Of a stretch of 64,000 nt of DNA, positions 47,427-56,768 are shown in pieces (the stretch's first letter is position 1; each line of letters opens with the position of its first letter). The notes under the pieces are model-generated. The model searched no databases. It was given only the letters and a program-made list of their open reading frames with translations, and had not been told where the DNA came from. This DNA is from Hungatella hathewayi (lineage in GTDB: Bacteria > Bacillota > Clostridia > Lachnospirales > Lachnospiraceae): assembly GCA_025149285.1 (NCBI GenBank), contig CP102274.1:4986001-5050000 (forward strand), given 5' to 3'. The position numbers were made by a program, and so were the translations under genes.

Positions 47427-49390
47427 GCAAGGAATTAAAAGCCCCCGACAAGGTAACGCAGAAAATGACCCGCGACGGGGCGATTGCGGAAAACCTTACG
47501 ACGGGCGAAACAACGAGTATCAGCGAAAGACCGCCGGAGGAAAACTATTCAGCACCCGCAGCGGGAGCAGCAGAAAAGACAACCCAACGTATCAGCACAG
47601 AGGTTAGCCGCCATTTTGAAAAGGGCGCGGAGAAAAAGACCCTTGACGCAGCACAGCTTAAAACCCATACGTCCCGCTTGCAGTTTTCCGAAGCGGAACG
47701 GGCAACGCCGGAACTGCAAAAGGCAATCAAAAAATCCGATACGGCGGCTGACCGTTTAGACAAAGCGCGGGCGGCTATCCCCAAACAGACCAAAATCACA
47801 AAAGAGCGCGTTTTTGACGAAGCCAAAGGCAAAGCAAAGACGCGCCTTGCTTTTGAAAAGACGGATAAGCCCCCAAACGGCAAGTTGCGTCATAACCCGT
47901 TATCCCGTCCGGCGCAGGAATTGGACGCCGCCGTACATGGAAAAATCTATGAGGTGGAGAAAGAAAACGTCGGTGTGGAAAGCGGACACAGGATAGAACT
48001 TGTGGGCGAGAAAGCGGGCGGCATGACGACGCGGGCAGTAAAACGCGGCATACGCAGCCATAAGCTGAAACCCTACCGGGCGGCGGCAGCAGCCGAGAAA
48101 AAGGCAGCAAAGGCAAACGCCGATTTTCTCTATCAAAAGGCGCTGCATGATAACCCCGCCCTTGCGCACTCTAACCCGATTTCCCGTTTTTGGCAAAAGC
48201 AGCGCATTAAAAAGCAGTATGCAAAGGCGTTGAAAACGGGCGGCAAGGTGAAAAAGACCGCCGAAGCCACCGCAAAGGCAGCAAAGAAAACGGCGCAGGA
48301 AACCAAACGGGCGACGTTCTTTGTCGTCCGGCATTGGAAAGGCTGTTTGATCGTGGGCGGGATTGCCTTTATCGTGCTTCTGTTTTTCGGCGGTTTGTCC
48401 TCTTGTTCCCTGTTCGGCGGCAACAGCGGAAGCGGCTTGATTGCGTCGTCCTATCTCTCCGAGGACGCGGATATTACAGGCGCAGAAAGCGCGTATGTCG
48501 CTATGGAAGCCGAGTTACAGGATATGCTGGATAACATCGAAAGCGAATACCCCGGCTATGACGAATACCGGGTAACGGCTGACGAGATCGAGCATGACCC
48601 GTATGTGCTAATCTCTATCCTCTCCGCTTGGCATGAGGGCGTGTTTACTCTCGATGAAGCGCAAAGCACCCTTGAAATGCTCTTTGATAAACAGTATATC
48701 TTGACGGTTACGGAGGAAGTCGAGGTACGCTACCGCACCGAAACGCGGACGGACAGCGAGGGCAACGAATACGACGTTGAAGTACCCTATAACTATTACA
48801 TTCTCAATGTGGATTTGGAAAACTTCAACCTCTCCCATGTTCCCGTTTACATTATGGGCGAGGAACAGCTATCCATGTACGCTATGTATATGTCGTCGCT
48901 TGGGAACAGACCCGATCTTTTCCCACAATCCGGCTATATCTCAAAATACTATGAAAACCCGCCAGCGGATTATGAAATCCCGCCCGCCTATCTGGAAGAT
49001 GAACAGTTTGCGCGATTGATTGAAGAAGCTGAAAAGTATGTCGGTTTTCCCTATGTGTGGGGCGGCAGCAGCCCGGAAACCTCTTTTGATTGCAGCGGTT
49101 TTGTTAGCTATGTGCTGACGAACAGCGGCTTATACAATACGGGCAGACTTGGGGCGCAGGGGCTTTACAACATTTCAACCCGCGTTTCCAACCCGCAGCC
49201 GGGGGATTTGGTTTTCTTTACGGGTACATACGACACGCCGGGGGTATCTCATGTGGGTATCTACGTTGGCGAGGACGGGGACGGAAGCCCTGTCATGCTG
49301 CATTGTGGCGACCCGATACAATACGCAAAACTTGATACAAGCTATTGGCAATCCCATTTTTACGCCTATGGGCGGCTACATTACAACTGA
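47423..49390 (+). CDS. NlpC/P60 peptidoglycan hydrolase of the transfer system
   Basis: A 655-residue protein. The N-terminal 290 residues are charged and low-complexity, with Lys/Ala-rich repeats and coiled-coil character. A membrane helix (about 310-330, CLIVGGIAFIVLLFFGG) exports the rest. After a spacer domain the C-terminal NlpC/P60 cysteine peptidase has FDCSGFVSYVL (Cys), SHVGIYVG (His) and MLHCGDP (third residue). It would open the cell wall for the conjugation machine, like the Tn916 Orf14 protein. TTG start after GGAGGTGA, overlapping the methylase stop. Confidence 0.92.
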   Translation: MSKELKAPDKVTQKMTRDGAIAENLTTGETTSISERPPEENYSAPAAGAAEKTTQRISTEVSRHFEKGAEKKTLDAAQLKTHTSRLQFSEAERATPELQKAIKKSDTAADRLDKARAAIPKQTKITKERVFDEAKGKAKTRLAFEKTDKPPNGKLRHNPLSRPAQELDAAVHGKIYEVEKENVGVESGHRIELVGEKAGGMTTRAVKRGIRSHKLKPYRAAAAAEKKAAKANADFLYQKALHDNPALAHSNPISRFWQKQRIKKQYAKALKTGGKVKKTAEATAKAAKKTAQETKRATFFVVRHWKGCLIVGGIAFIVLLFFGGLSSCSLFGGNSGSGLIASSYLSEDADITGAESAYVAMEAELQDMLDNIESEYPGYDEYRVTADEIEHDPYVLISILSAWHEGVFTLDEAQSTLEMLFDKQYILTVTEEVEVRYRTETRTDSEGNEYDVEVPYNYYILNVDLENFNLSHVPVYIMGEEQLSMYAMYMSSLGNRPDLFPQSGYISKYYENPPADYEIPPAYLEDEQFARLIEEAEKYVGFPYVWGGSSPETSFDCSGFVSYVLTNSGLYNTGRLGAQGLYNISTRVSNPQPGDLVFFTGTYDTPGVSHVGIYVGEDGDGSPVMLHCGDPIQYAKLDTSYWQSHFYAYGRLHYN

Positions 49391-49411
49391 CTTTGAAAGG
49401 AGTTTATTTCT

Positions 49412-49678
49412 ATGGCAAACACGAAACTTGACCGTATCGAAAGGGATATTGAGAAAACGAGGGCGAAAATCCTTGAATACCAAAAAAGGCTGAAAGACCT
49501 TGAAGCGCAGAAAACCGAGGAAGAAAACGCGCAGATCGTTCAAATGGTGAAAGCGGTACACCTCGACGGGGCGCAGCTTGCCGCGTTCCTCTCCGCTTAC
49601 GCCAGCGGCGAAATTGCCTTGCCGCAGCCGGACGCAGACTATACCGACGAACAGGAGGAAACCGAAGATGAAGCATAA
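49412..49678 (+). CDS. DUF4315 family protein
   Basis: An 88-residue acidic protein. The first 45 residues form a coiled coil (KLDRIERDIEKTRAKILEYQ), followed by VKAVHLDGAQLAAFLSAYA and a Glu/Asp tail. Found in most Tn1549-like elements at this place; function unknown. ATG ten bases after AAAGGAG. It overlaps the DUF4366 start by 11 bases. Confidence 0.85.
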   Translation: MANTKLDRIERDIEKTRAKILEYQKRLKDLEAQKTEEENAQIVQMVKAVHLDGAQLAAFLSAYASGEIALPQPDADYTDEQEETEDEA

Positions 49679-50393
49679 AAAACTGTTCCGCAGCGTTACC
49701 GCTTTGCTTGCCGCCCTTGTACTCATGGGCGGCTTTTCTGTTACCGCTTTTGCGGGCGGCGGTGATGTGAGCGACGAGCCGCCTACCCCCGTAACCGAAA
49801 CCGAGCCGGAAGAAACGACGGGCGGCTATGAGCCGCAGCCCTTAACGCCGGAGGGCAACATGAGCCTTGTGGACGACATAACGGGCGAAGCGTCCGGCGA
49901 TAAACAATTTATTACCGTCGTTACGAAAAACGGAAACTATTTTTACATCATCATTGACCGCGCCGAGGACGGAGAAAACACCGTCCATTTCCTCAATCAA
50001 GTTGATGAAAAAGACCTTTTGCAGCTTATGGAGGACGAACAGACCGAAACCCCCGCTTGTAGCTGTACTGAAAAATGCGTTGCCGGAAGCGTCAACACCG
50101 ATTGCCCCGTTTGCAGCGTCAACATGAGCGAGTGCGCGGGCAAGGAAGCCGAGCCGGAGCCGGAAGAAACCGAGCAGCCGGAGCCGGAGGAAGATAAAGG
50201 CGGCGACATGGGCGGTGCTATTCTGCTTGTCGTGCTGCTTCTTGCCGCAGCGGGCGGCGGCGCGTTCTATTACTTTAAGATTATGAAGCCTAAAAAGGAC
50301 GCGGCAAAAGGCAGCAGCAACCTTGACGATCTCGACTTTGACGAGGACGACGAGGAAGAATTAGAAACCGAGCAGGAGGACGAGGAAGTATGA
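49668..50393 (+). CDS. DUF4366 (CD1107-type) exported membrane protein
   Basis: A 241-residue protein with a signal peptide (about 1-28, ending TAFAGG), an extracellular acidic domain (about 30-170) containing GDKQFITVVTKNGNYFYIIID and a cysteine cluster (CSCTEKC, CPVCSVNMSEC), a membrane helix near 180-205 and a strongly acidic cytoplasmic tail. Typical CD1107-family mobile-element protein; probably a surface part of the transfer apparatus. Starts inside the previous gene and overlaps topB by four bases. Confidence 0.88.
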   Translation: MKHKKLFRSVTALLAALVLMGGFSVTAFAGGGDVSDEPPTPVTETEPEETTGGYEPQPLTPEGNMSLVDDITGEASGDKQFITVVTKNGNYFYIIIDRAEDGENTVHFLNQVDEKDLLQLMEDEQTETPACSCTEKCVAGSVNTDCPVCSVNMSECAGKEAEPEPEETEQPEPEEDKGGDMGGAILLVVLLLAAAGGGAFYYFKIMKPKKDAAKGSSNLDDLDFDEDDEEELETEQEDEEV

Positions 50394-52465
50394 AACTTGT
50401 AATTGCAGAGAAACCGAGCGTCGGGGCGGCGATTGCCGCCGTACTTGGCGCGAATGAAAAGCGCAGCGGATATTTTGAGGGCAGCGGCTACCTTGTGTCC
50501 TGGTGTATCGGGCATTTGATTAGCCTTGCGGACGCGGCGACCTACAATGAGCAGTACCGAAAATGGAAGTATGATGATCTCCCCATTGTCCCGCAGGATT
50601 GGCAGTTTACCGTTGCCAGCGGCAAGGAGCAGCAGTTTTCCGTACTCAAAGACCTTATGCACCGCAGCGACGTTTCCGAGATTGTCAATGCGTGCGACAG
50701 CGGGCGCGAGGGAGAACTCATTTTTCGATTTGTCTACGAACAGGCAAATTGCAAAAAGCCCTTTTCCCGCCTTTGGATTAGCAGCATGGAAGAAAGCGCA
50801 ATCCGCGAGGGCTTTTCAAACCTCAAAGACGGGCGCAGCTATGACGACCTCTATCAATCCGCGCTTTGCAGAGCAAAGGCAGATTGGCTTGTCGGGATTA
50901 ACGCGACCCGCCTTTTCTCTATCCTCTATCACAAAACGCTGAATGTCGGCAGAGTGCAAACGCCCACCCTTACCATGCTGGTAAACCGCGACTATGCGAT
51001 CAGCAGCTTTAAGAAAGAAAAATATCATGTTGTCCGTCTGAACGCGGGCGGTGTTTCGGCTTTGTCCGAAAGGCTGAACGACGAAGCGGCAGCGCAGCAG
51101 ATGAAAGCGGCTTGCGAGAAATCGCAAGCCGTTTGTACTTCCCTCAAAAAAGAGAAAAAGACCGTTTCCCCGCCGAAGCTGTTTGACCTTACCGCGTTGC
51201 AGCGCGAAGCTAACCGCCTGTATGGATTTACGGCGAAACAGACCCTTGATTATGCGCAAGCCCTCTATGAAAAGCGGCTTTTGACCTATCCCCGCACCGA
51301 CAGCAAATATATCACTTCCGATATGCAGGATAGCACAAAGGAACTCATTACCGGGCTTTGTTCGCTGCTTCCCTTTATGCGGGACGTGAAGCTGCAAGCA
51401 GACCTTACAAGGGTTTGCGACAACAGCAAAGTAACCGACCACCACGCTATTTTGCCGACAGCCGAGTTTTTGAAAGCGGGCTTTTCTTCCCTTGCCGACA
51501 GCGAAACAAAACTTATGACCCTTGTGTGCGCGAAGCTGCTTTGCGCCGCAGCCGCGCCCTATGAATATGAAGCGGTTACAGCGGCTATCTCTTGCGGAGG
51601 CTATACCTTTACCGCAAAGGGAAAGACGACGCTTTGCGAGGGGTGGTGCGAGATTGAAAAGCTGTCCCGCGCCGCGTCCGAGGAACAGGACGAGGACGCA
51701 GAGCCGGAAACCGTTTTGCCGCCGCTTGCCGAGGGGCAGACCTTTGACAATCCGGCAGCGGAGATCTCCGAGCGTTACACGCAGCCCCCGAAAGCATATA
51801 CCGAAGATACGCTTCTGTCCGCTATGGAGAACGCGGGCAAGGAAGAAACGCCGGAGGACGCAGAGCGCAAAGGGTTAGGCACTACCGCGACGCGGGCGGG
51901 TATCATTGAAAAACTCATTAGCGCGGGTTTTGCCGAGCGCAAGGGCAAAAAGCTAATCCCCACAAAAGACGGGTATAACCTTGCCGCTATTCTGCCCGAA
52001 GTCCTTACGTCCCCGCAGCTTACGGCAGAATGGGAAACCCGCCTTACCGGGATTGCCAAAGGCAGCGACAGCCCGGACGACTTCATGCGCAGCATTGAGG
52101 AAATGACAGCGGGGCTTGTCAAAACCTATTCCGCGATTTCCGAAGATAAAGCGAAGCTGTTTACCCCGCAGCGGGAAGCAATCGGCACTTGTCCCCGTTG
52201 CGGCGCGGCGGTTTATGAGGGCAAGAAAAACTACTACTGTTCCGACAGGGCTTGCGGCTTTGTCATGTGGAAAAATGACTTGTTCTTTCAGCAGCGCAAA
52301 AAGACTTTCACAAAGGCGATTGCCGCCGCCCTTTTGAAAGACAGAAAGGTAAAAATCAAGGGTATGTACTCCACCAAAACAGGAAAGACCTTTGACGGGG
52401 TTGTGCTGCTTGCCGACACAGGCGGCAAGTATGTAAACTTCCGCGTCGAGCAGAACCGAAAATGA
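50390..52465 (+). CDS. topB: DNA topoisomerase III
   Basis: Type IA topoisomerase of 691 residues that relaxes or decatenates DNA during transfer and circle replication. Toprim domain: MKLVIAEKPSVGAAIA and NACDSGREGELIFR. The catalytic tyrosine is in LTYPRTDSKYI near residue 299. A C-terminal zinc ribbon is visible as GTCPRCGAAVYEGKKNYYC. All catalytic parts are present. It is the usual element-borne copy, distinct from a host topA. Four-base overlaps link it to genes on both sides. Confidence 0.95.
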   Translation: MKLVIAEKPSVGAAIAAVLGANEKRSGYFEGSGYLVSWCIGHLISLADAATYNEQYRKWKYDDLPIVPQDWQFTVASGKEQQFSVLKDLMHRSDVSEIVNACDSGREGELIFRFVYEQANCKKPFSRLWISSMEESAIREGFSNLKDGRSYDDLYQSALCRAKADWLVGINATRLFSILYHKTLNVGRVQTPTLTMLVNRDYAISSFKKEKYHVVRLNAGGVSALSERLNDEAAAQQMKAACEKSQAVCTSLKKEKKTVSPPKLFDLTALQREANRLYGFTAKQTLDYAQALYEKRLLTYPRTDSKYITSDMQDSTKELITGLCSLLPFMRDVKLQADLTRVCDNSKVTDHHAILPTAEFLKAGFSSLADSETKLMTLVCAKLLCAAAAPYEYEAVTAAISCGGYTFTAKGKTTLCEGWCEIEKLSRAASEEQDEDAEPETVLPPLAEGQTFDNPAAEISERYTQPPKAYTEDTLLSAMENAGKEETPEDAERKGLGTTATRAGIIEKLISAGFAERKGKKLIPTKDGYNLAAILPEVLTSPQLTAEWETRLTGIAKGSDSPDDFMRSIEEMTAGLVKTYSAISEDKAKLFTPQREAIGTCPRCGAAVYEGKKNYYCSDRACGFVMWKNDLFFQQRKKTFTKAIAAALLKDRKVKIKGMYSTKTGKTFDGVVLLADTGGKYVNFRVEQNRK

Positions 52466-52830
52466 TTAGGCTTGATGAAAAGCAGTATCGAGCCGTTAAG
52501 AAAATGACCCGCGCCGCGTGCGCCAACAACGATTGCGGGAACTGTCTGCTATTGGACGACGGGGAACCTTGCGTTTGTGTGCAGAGTATCAGCTATTCGC
52601 TGTTATGCCGTTATTTCCGCGAAGCGGTTTTACCCGCAGACAGGCAGCTATGCGAACAGATCACCCGCAGCGGGGAAACCGATTTGAAGCGTTGCGCGGT
52701 ATGCGGCAGCACATTTGCGGCGGGCAGCAATCGGGCGAAATACTGTCCCGATTGTGCGGCAAAGATACGCCGCAGACAGAAAGCGGAAAGCGAGAGAAAC
52801 AGGCGTTTACGGATAAAAACAACTACATAG
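52462..52830 (+). CDS. Cysteine-rich VLP-domain protein
   Basis: A 122-residue protein with two cysteine-rich zinc-like units. The first has ACANNDCGNCLLLDDGEPCVC and then SLLCRYFREAVLPAD, the VLP segment that names the family; the second is CAVCGSTFAAGSNRAKYCPDC with a basic Arg/Lys tail. Common after topB in Tn1549-type elements; may bind nucleic acid, unproven. Last gene before the terminator and oriT-like repeat. Confidence 0.88.
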   Translation: MIRLDEKQYRAVKKMTRAACANNDCGNCLLLDDGEPCVCVQSISYSLLCRYFREAVLPADRQLCEQITRSGETDLKRCAVCGSTFAAGSNRAKYCPDCAAKIRRRQKAESERNRRLRIKTTT

Positions 52831-52926
52831 CAAGCACAGCAAACGAGTACCCGTTTGCGAGAAATGCCCGCGCTGCTCTATGGGAAGCGCGGGCATTTTG
52901 CTTGTTGGGATAGTCCCAAACCCTTA
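52828..52926 (+). repeat. oriT-like repeat, copy A (with internal terminator)
   Basis: Carries TAGCAAGCACAGCAAACG, the inverted repeat GCAAACG/CGTTTGC around AGTACC, then TGCTTGTTGGGATAGTCCCAAACCCTT with palindrome TTGGGA/TCCCAA. The same sequence occurs in opposite orientation at 58415-58478 beside mobC. This copy is longer by a hairpin of about 35 bases inserted in its middle. Confidence 0.8.
52863..52899 (+). terminator. Intrinsic terminator within oriT-like copy A
   Basis: AATGCCCGCGCT pairs with AGCGCGGGCATT around an 11-base loop and is followed by TTG. It ends the long transfer operon after the Cys-rich VLP gene and is the main difference between the two repeat copies. Confidence 0.7.
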
Positions 52927-52955
52927 AAAATCGAGAAAGGACGTGATGAAACAAT

Positions 52956-55900
52956 ATGCCGTATTCTTCATACGACCATGACAAATTGGAAACCGCCGAA
53001 ACCATGCGGATAGAACGCCGGATATATTTTGAAGCAAAGGACGGGGATATTGCCCCCTATGTTTCCTTGCCACCGGAGCAGCTACACGCCATGCGCGAGG
53101 AAAGCGCGGCAGCGGAACAGGCGATTTTTAACGATCTCTCAAGCCGCGCCGCCGCATGGGAGGAACAGGCGGGCAAAACGCTTTTGCTTGACAAAGCGAT
53201 TGAATACACAAGGACAACCGTTGTGCAGCACACTTCTAACGAGTGGCAGAAAGGCGAATATGACCGATATACCCGCAGCAACCGGGTATATCAGATGAAC
53301 TACCACATTTACGAGAACACCCGTTACGACAGGGAGAAGCAGCAAAGCGTCCCTTACTCTTATTCTCTCACATGGGGCGTTTATACCAACAGCCCGAACA
53401 GAAACGGGCAAGCGAAGATTGCCGGACAGGACAGAAAGGTTTTTTCCGACAAGGCGGCTATGGAAAAGTATCTGAATGGACGTATCAAAGCATACGACCG
53501 TCTGTTTACGGAAATCTCCCCACCTATCCCGCAGGAGTACGCCGAGCATTTCAAAGTAAACGGTATGCTTTTACCGGGCTATACCATTGAGGGCGAGGAA
53601 CCCCCGCAGCAGCAGCCACAGACGGCAGCTATCCCCGAAACTACCGGGCAGCAAAAGGAGCGTGAACATATGAGCGAACAGTTTTCTATTATGATAGGCA
53701 ACCGCAGCCGCTTTGAAGCGGGCGACCCCGACGGTTATTGGCTGGATATGCCCGCCACAAAGGAGCAGCTTCACGAAGCCATGCAGAGCGTCGGCATTAC
53801 CGCCGACAACCCGCAGGATTTTTCCATTCGCGGCTTTTCCGACGACCCGGAAAAACATATTGCCTTGCCTTATGACATGGTATGCGCCGCCAGCGTGGAC
53901 GAACTCAATTTTCTTGCGGCGCGGATTGAGCAGCTGGACCCCGCCGAGATCGGCAAGCTGAACGCAGCCTTGCAGCAGAAAAACGGCTTTGAGAACATCG
54001 GACAGGTAATCGACTTCACCTACAACGTGGATTTTTACGTCCATATTCCCGAAGTACATACCTACCGCGATTTGGGCGACTACTACTTAAATCAATCCGG
54101 CATGGTACAAATGCCCGAAGAATGGAAAGGCGGGATTGACCTTGCCGCTTTTGGCAGGAACGCCGCCGAGCATGAAAAGGGCGCGTTTACTGAATATGGC
54201 TATATCGTCGAAAGCGGCGACGAGTGGGAGCGTCAGTTTGAGGGGCGCGAAGTGCCGGAGGAATACCGCATTATGAGTTACCCGCAGCAGGAGCGCGGCG
54301 AACAGGATAAAGTCTTTATGGACGCAGCCGAAGCGCAGCAGATAGAAACACCTACCGCCGAGCCGCCGCAGCCCCGCCCCGTCGTGCCGATTATCCTTTC
54401 TTCTGAAAAACCCGGCGACAAGGTAAAGGAGATCACCGCACGTCTGGAACAGGGCATACAGGCGGTTTTTGACAGCGACCGTTACAAAGAGTTTCTTACT
54501 GCCATGTCGAAGTTTCACGATTACAGCTTGAATAACACTATCCTAATTGCCATGCAGGGCGGCAATTTGGTAAAGGGCTATTCACAATGGCAGAAAGAGT
54601 TTGACCGCCATGTGAAAAGCGGTGAGAAAGGTATTAAAATCTTTGCCCCCGCGCCCTACAAGGTAAAAAAGCTGGTGGATAAAATCGACCCCGACACAAG
54701 AAAGCCCATACTTGACAGCGAGGGAAAGACGGTTAAGGAAGAAAAGGAAGTTACCGTTCCCGCCTTTAAGGTTGTAACCGTCTTTGACATTTCGCAGACC
54801 GAGGGTAAGGAGTTTCCCGACCTCTCCGTGAAACCGCTGCTTGCCGATGTGGAACAGTACGAGGACTTTTTCGCTGCCCTTGAAAAAGCGTCTCCCGTTC
54901 CGATTGCTTTTGAGCAGATCGGCGGCAGCGCAAACGGATATTTCAGTTTGACCGATAAGCGAATTGCTATCAAAGAGGGCGTGAGTGAGTTACAGGCGGT
55001 AAAGACCGCCATTCACGAAATCGCCCATGCGAAGCTGCATGACGTGGACTTAAACGCCCCGCTGGAGGAACAAAACCGCGTTGACCGACGCAGCCGCGAG
55101 GTACAGGCTGAAAGCGTTGCCTATACGGTGTGTCAGCATTTCGGGCTTGATACGTCGGATTACTCTTTCGGGTATGTTGCCGGGTGGAGCAGCGGCAAGG
55201 AAATGACCGAATTAAAAGCGTCCCTTGAAACGATACAGGCGACCGCAAAGGAACTCATTACCGAGATTGAGGGGCATTTTACCGAATTGCAGCAGCAGCG
55301 GCAAACCGAGCAGGAGCAGGAAGCGAAAACAAAAGAAACCTTGCTTCTCAACGGCAAGGAGGACAGCTACGGGATTTATCAGTTAGCCCGCAGAGAGGAA
55401 ACTATGGATTTGCGATTTGAGCCTTTCGACCGTCTGCAAGCAACGGGGCATACCGTTGACCGGGCAAATTATGAACTCGTCTATACCGCGCCGCTTACAA
55501 AGGATATGACGCTTGGCGGCATTTGGGAAAAGTTTAATATCGACCACCCCGCCGATTTCAAGGGGCATAGCCTTTCCGTTTCCGACATTGTTGTGCTTCA
55601 TCAGAACGGCGAGAATACCGCCCACTATGTAGACAGCATAGGTTTTCAGCAGGTGCCGGAGTTTTTACAGGAGCAAGCGCAGCAGACCCCCGTATTTGAT
55701 AAGCTATCTCCCGAACAGCAGCAAGCCCTATCCGATACCGTAAAAGATACGCTGCAACTGCTTGTAGACGCAGACAATCGGATTTATGGCGACGTTACGG
55801 GCAAGACCCTTGAAGCAATCGCGGCGCAAGGATATTCCTACAAGGACGGGCAGATTGAAAAGCAGCAGCCGGAAGCGACCCCCGACAGCCTTTTGACGGG

Positions 55901-56354
55901 CGAAACCGTTAGAACGCCGAGGGGCAATTTTCATATTACCGATATGAGCCGCGAACAGATCGAAGCGGCGGGCTTTGGTTTTCACCATGCGTCGGAGGAC
56001 GGGAAGTATCTTGTTATGGGGAATGGCACACAGGCGTTTGCCATAGCAGCCGAGCAGCCGCAGCGTGATAATCCCTTAAAGCACGTCGAGGACACCATAG
56101 AGCAAAACGACAACAATTTTGACGGGCTTATCAATAACACGCCGCAAACGCCTACCGTCGCAGATTTTGAGCAGCGGGCAAAGGCGGGGGAAGCGATTTC
56201 CGTTACCGACCTTGCGAAAGCGGTAAAAGCCGAGAAACGGGAACAGCCGCAGAAAAAACCGTCCATTTTGAAGAAGCTGGACGAGTACAAGAAACAGGCG
56301 GCGCAGCAGACGAAAGATAAACAGAAAGAGCATAAAAAGGATTTGGAGGTTTGA
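52956..56354 (+). CDS. Giant multidomain antirestriction protein: ArdA + ArdC/metallopeptidase + YodL/DUF4316
   Basis: A 1132-residue fusion. Residues 1-225: unassigned N-terminal domain. About 239-440: ArdA-type antirestriction domain (WLDMPATKEQLHEAMQSVG; EYGYIVESGDEWERQFEG), a DNA mimic that blocks type I restriction. About 465-640: ArdC N-terminal ssDNA-binding domain (FHDYSLNNTILIAMQGG). About 640-760: metallopeptidase with HEIAHAKLH (His687, Glu688, His691). About 800-900: YodL-like domain. The remainder: DUF4316 with a Lys/Gln-rich end. Such fusions occur in Tn1549-type elements. An internal ATG (53670, residue 239) has an AAAAGGAG site nine bases before it, so ArdA to the C-terminus may also be made alone. 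Likely guards incoming single-stranded DNA. Confidence 0.85.
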   Translation: MPYSSYDHDKLETAETMRIERRIYFEAKDGDIAPYVSLPPEQLHAMREESAAAEQAIFNDLSSRAAAWEEQAGKTLLLDKAIEYTRTTVVQHTSNEWQKGEYDRYTRSNRVYQMNYHIYENTRYDREKQQSVPYSYSLTWGVYTNSPNRNGQAKIAGQDRKVFSDKAAMEKYLNGRIKAYDRLFTEISPPIPQEYAEHFKVNGMLLPGYTIEGEEPPQQQPQTAAIPETTGQQKEREHMSEQFSIMIGNRSRFEAGDPDGYWLDMPATKEQLHEAMQSVGITADNPQDFSIRGFSDDPEKHIALPYDMVCAASVDELNFLAARIEQLDPAEIGKLNAALQQKNGFENIGQVIDFTYNVDFYVHIPEVHTYRDLGDYYLNQSGMVQMPEEWKGGIDLAAFGRNAAEHEKGAFTEYGYIVESGDEWERQFEGREVPEEYRIMSYPQQERGEQDKVFMDAAEAQQIETPTAEPPQPRPVVPIILSSEKPGDKVKEITARLEQGIQAVFDSDRYKEFLTAMSKFHDYSLNNTILIAMQGGNLVKGYSQWQKEFDRHVKSGEKGIKIFAPAPYKVKKLVDKIDPDTRKPILDSEGKTVKEEKEVTVPAFKVVTVFDISQTEGKEFPDLSVKPLLADVEQYEDFFAALEKASPVPIAFEQIGGSANGYFSLTDKRIAIKEGVSELQAVKTAIHEIAHAKLHDVDLNAPLEEQNRVDRRSREVQAESVAYTVCQHFGLDTSDYSFGYVAGWSSGKEMTELKASLETIQATAKELITEIEGHFTELQQQRQTEQEQEAKTKETLLLNGKEDSYGIYQLARREETMDLRFEPFDRLQATGHTVDRANYELVYTAPLTKDMTLGGIWEKFNIDHPADFKGHSLSVSDIVVLHQNGENTAHYVDSIGFQQVPEFLQEQAQQTPVFDKLSPEQQQALSDTVKDTLQLLVDADNRIYGDVTGKTLEAIAAQGYSYKDGQIEKQQPEATPDSLLTGETVRTPRGNFHITDMSREQIEAAGFGFHHASEDGKYLVMGNGTQAFAIAAEQPQRDNPLKHVEDTIEQNDNNFDGLINNTPQTPTVADFEQRAKAGEAISVTDLAKAVKAEKREQPQKKPSILKKLDEYKKQAAQQTKDKQKEHKKDLEV
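53670..53672 (+). promoter_or_regulatory. Possible internal translation start (ArdA start) in the fusion gene
   Basis: In-frame ATG encoding MSEQFSIMIG, exactly at the predicted ArdA domain boundary, with AAAAGGAG (53653-53660) nine bases upstream. Together these suggest a second start that yields a shorter protein lacking the N-terminal domain. Not proof of use. Confidence 0.5.
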
Positions 56355-56358
56355 TAGC

Positions 56359-56568
56359 ATGAATATCCGCTTTACCATTGAGGAAGAAAATATTGTTGCG
56401 ATCTACGCCGAGGACAGCCGGGAAACGACGCTTGAAAATATCCTTGCCGCCATGCCCTACATGGACGAGGATATACGCCAGCTTGCCGCCGCAGCGGTGA
56501 ACAAGCTGCAAGCCATGACGGACAGCGAGTTTTCCGAAAGGAAGTTTATCTTGACCGACGAGGAATAG
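56359..56568 (+). CDS. TnpW family transposon-encoded protein
   Basis: A 69-residue acidic protein of the TnpW family. It reads FTIEEENIVAIYAEDSRETT followed by DIRQLAAAAVNKLQAM. It begins four bases after the giant fusion gene and is closed by a strong terminator. No known activity; found widely in this class of elements at this place. Confidence 0.88.
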   Translation: MNIRFTIEEENIVAIYAEDSRETTLENILAAMPYMDEDIRQLAAAAVNKLQAMTDSEFSERKFILTDEE

Positions 56569-56577
56569 CCCATAGAA

Positions 56578-56628
56578 AACAGGGGCGCGGTTGCCGACTT
56601 CCGGCACCGCGCCCCTGTTTTTTTTTGC
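56578..56628 (+). terminator. Strong intrinsic terminator after TnpW
   Basis: CAGGGGCGCGGTTGCCG pairs with CGGCACCGCGCCCCTG (one mismatch) around a short loop, followed by nine or more T. It ends the rightward transfer operon ahead of the convergent relaxase gene. Confidence 0.9.
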
Positions 56629-56768
56629 CCTTGCGTGGACAATTAGAAAGCCGTTTTTGCGGGTTTGAATATAAAGTATCGTCTACGCTGTTTCCCCGCG
56701 CTGGAAGCCGCAGAAACACAGGCGTTTTCAGCCCTTAACATTCCACTTGCCACCCCATGTTTTGCGCC

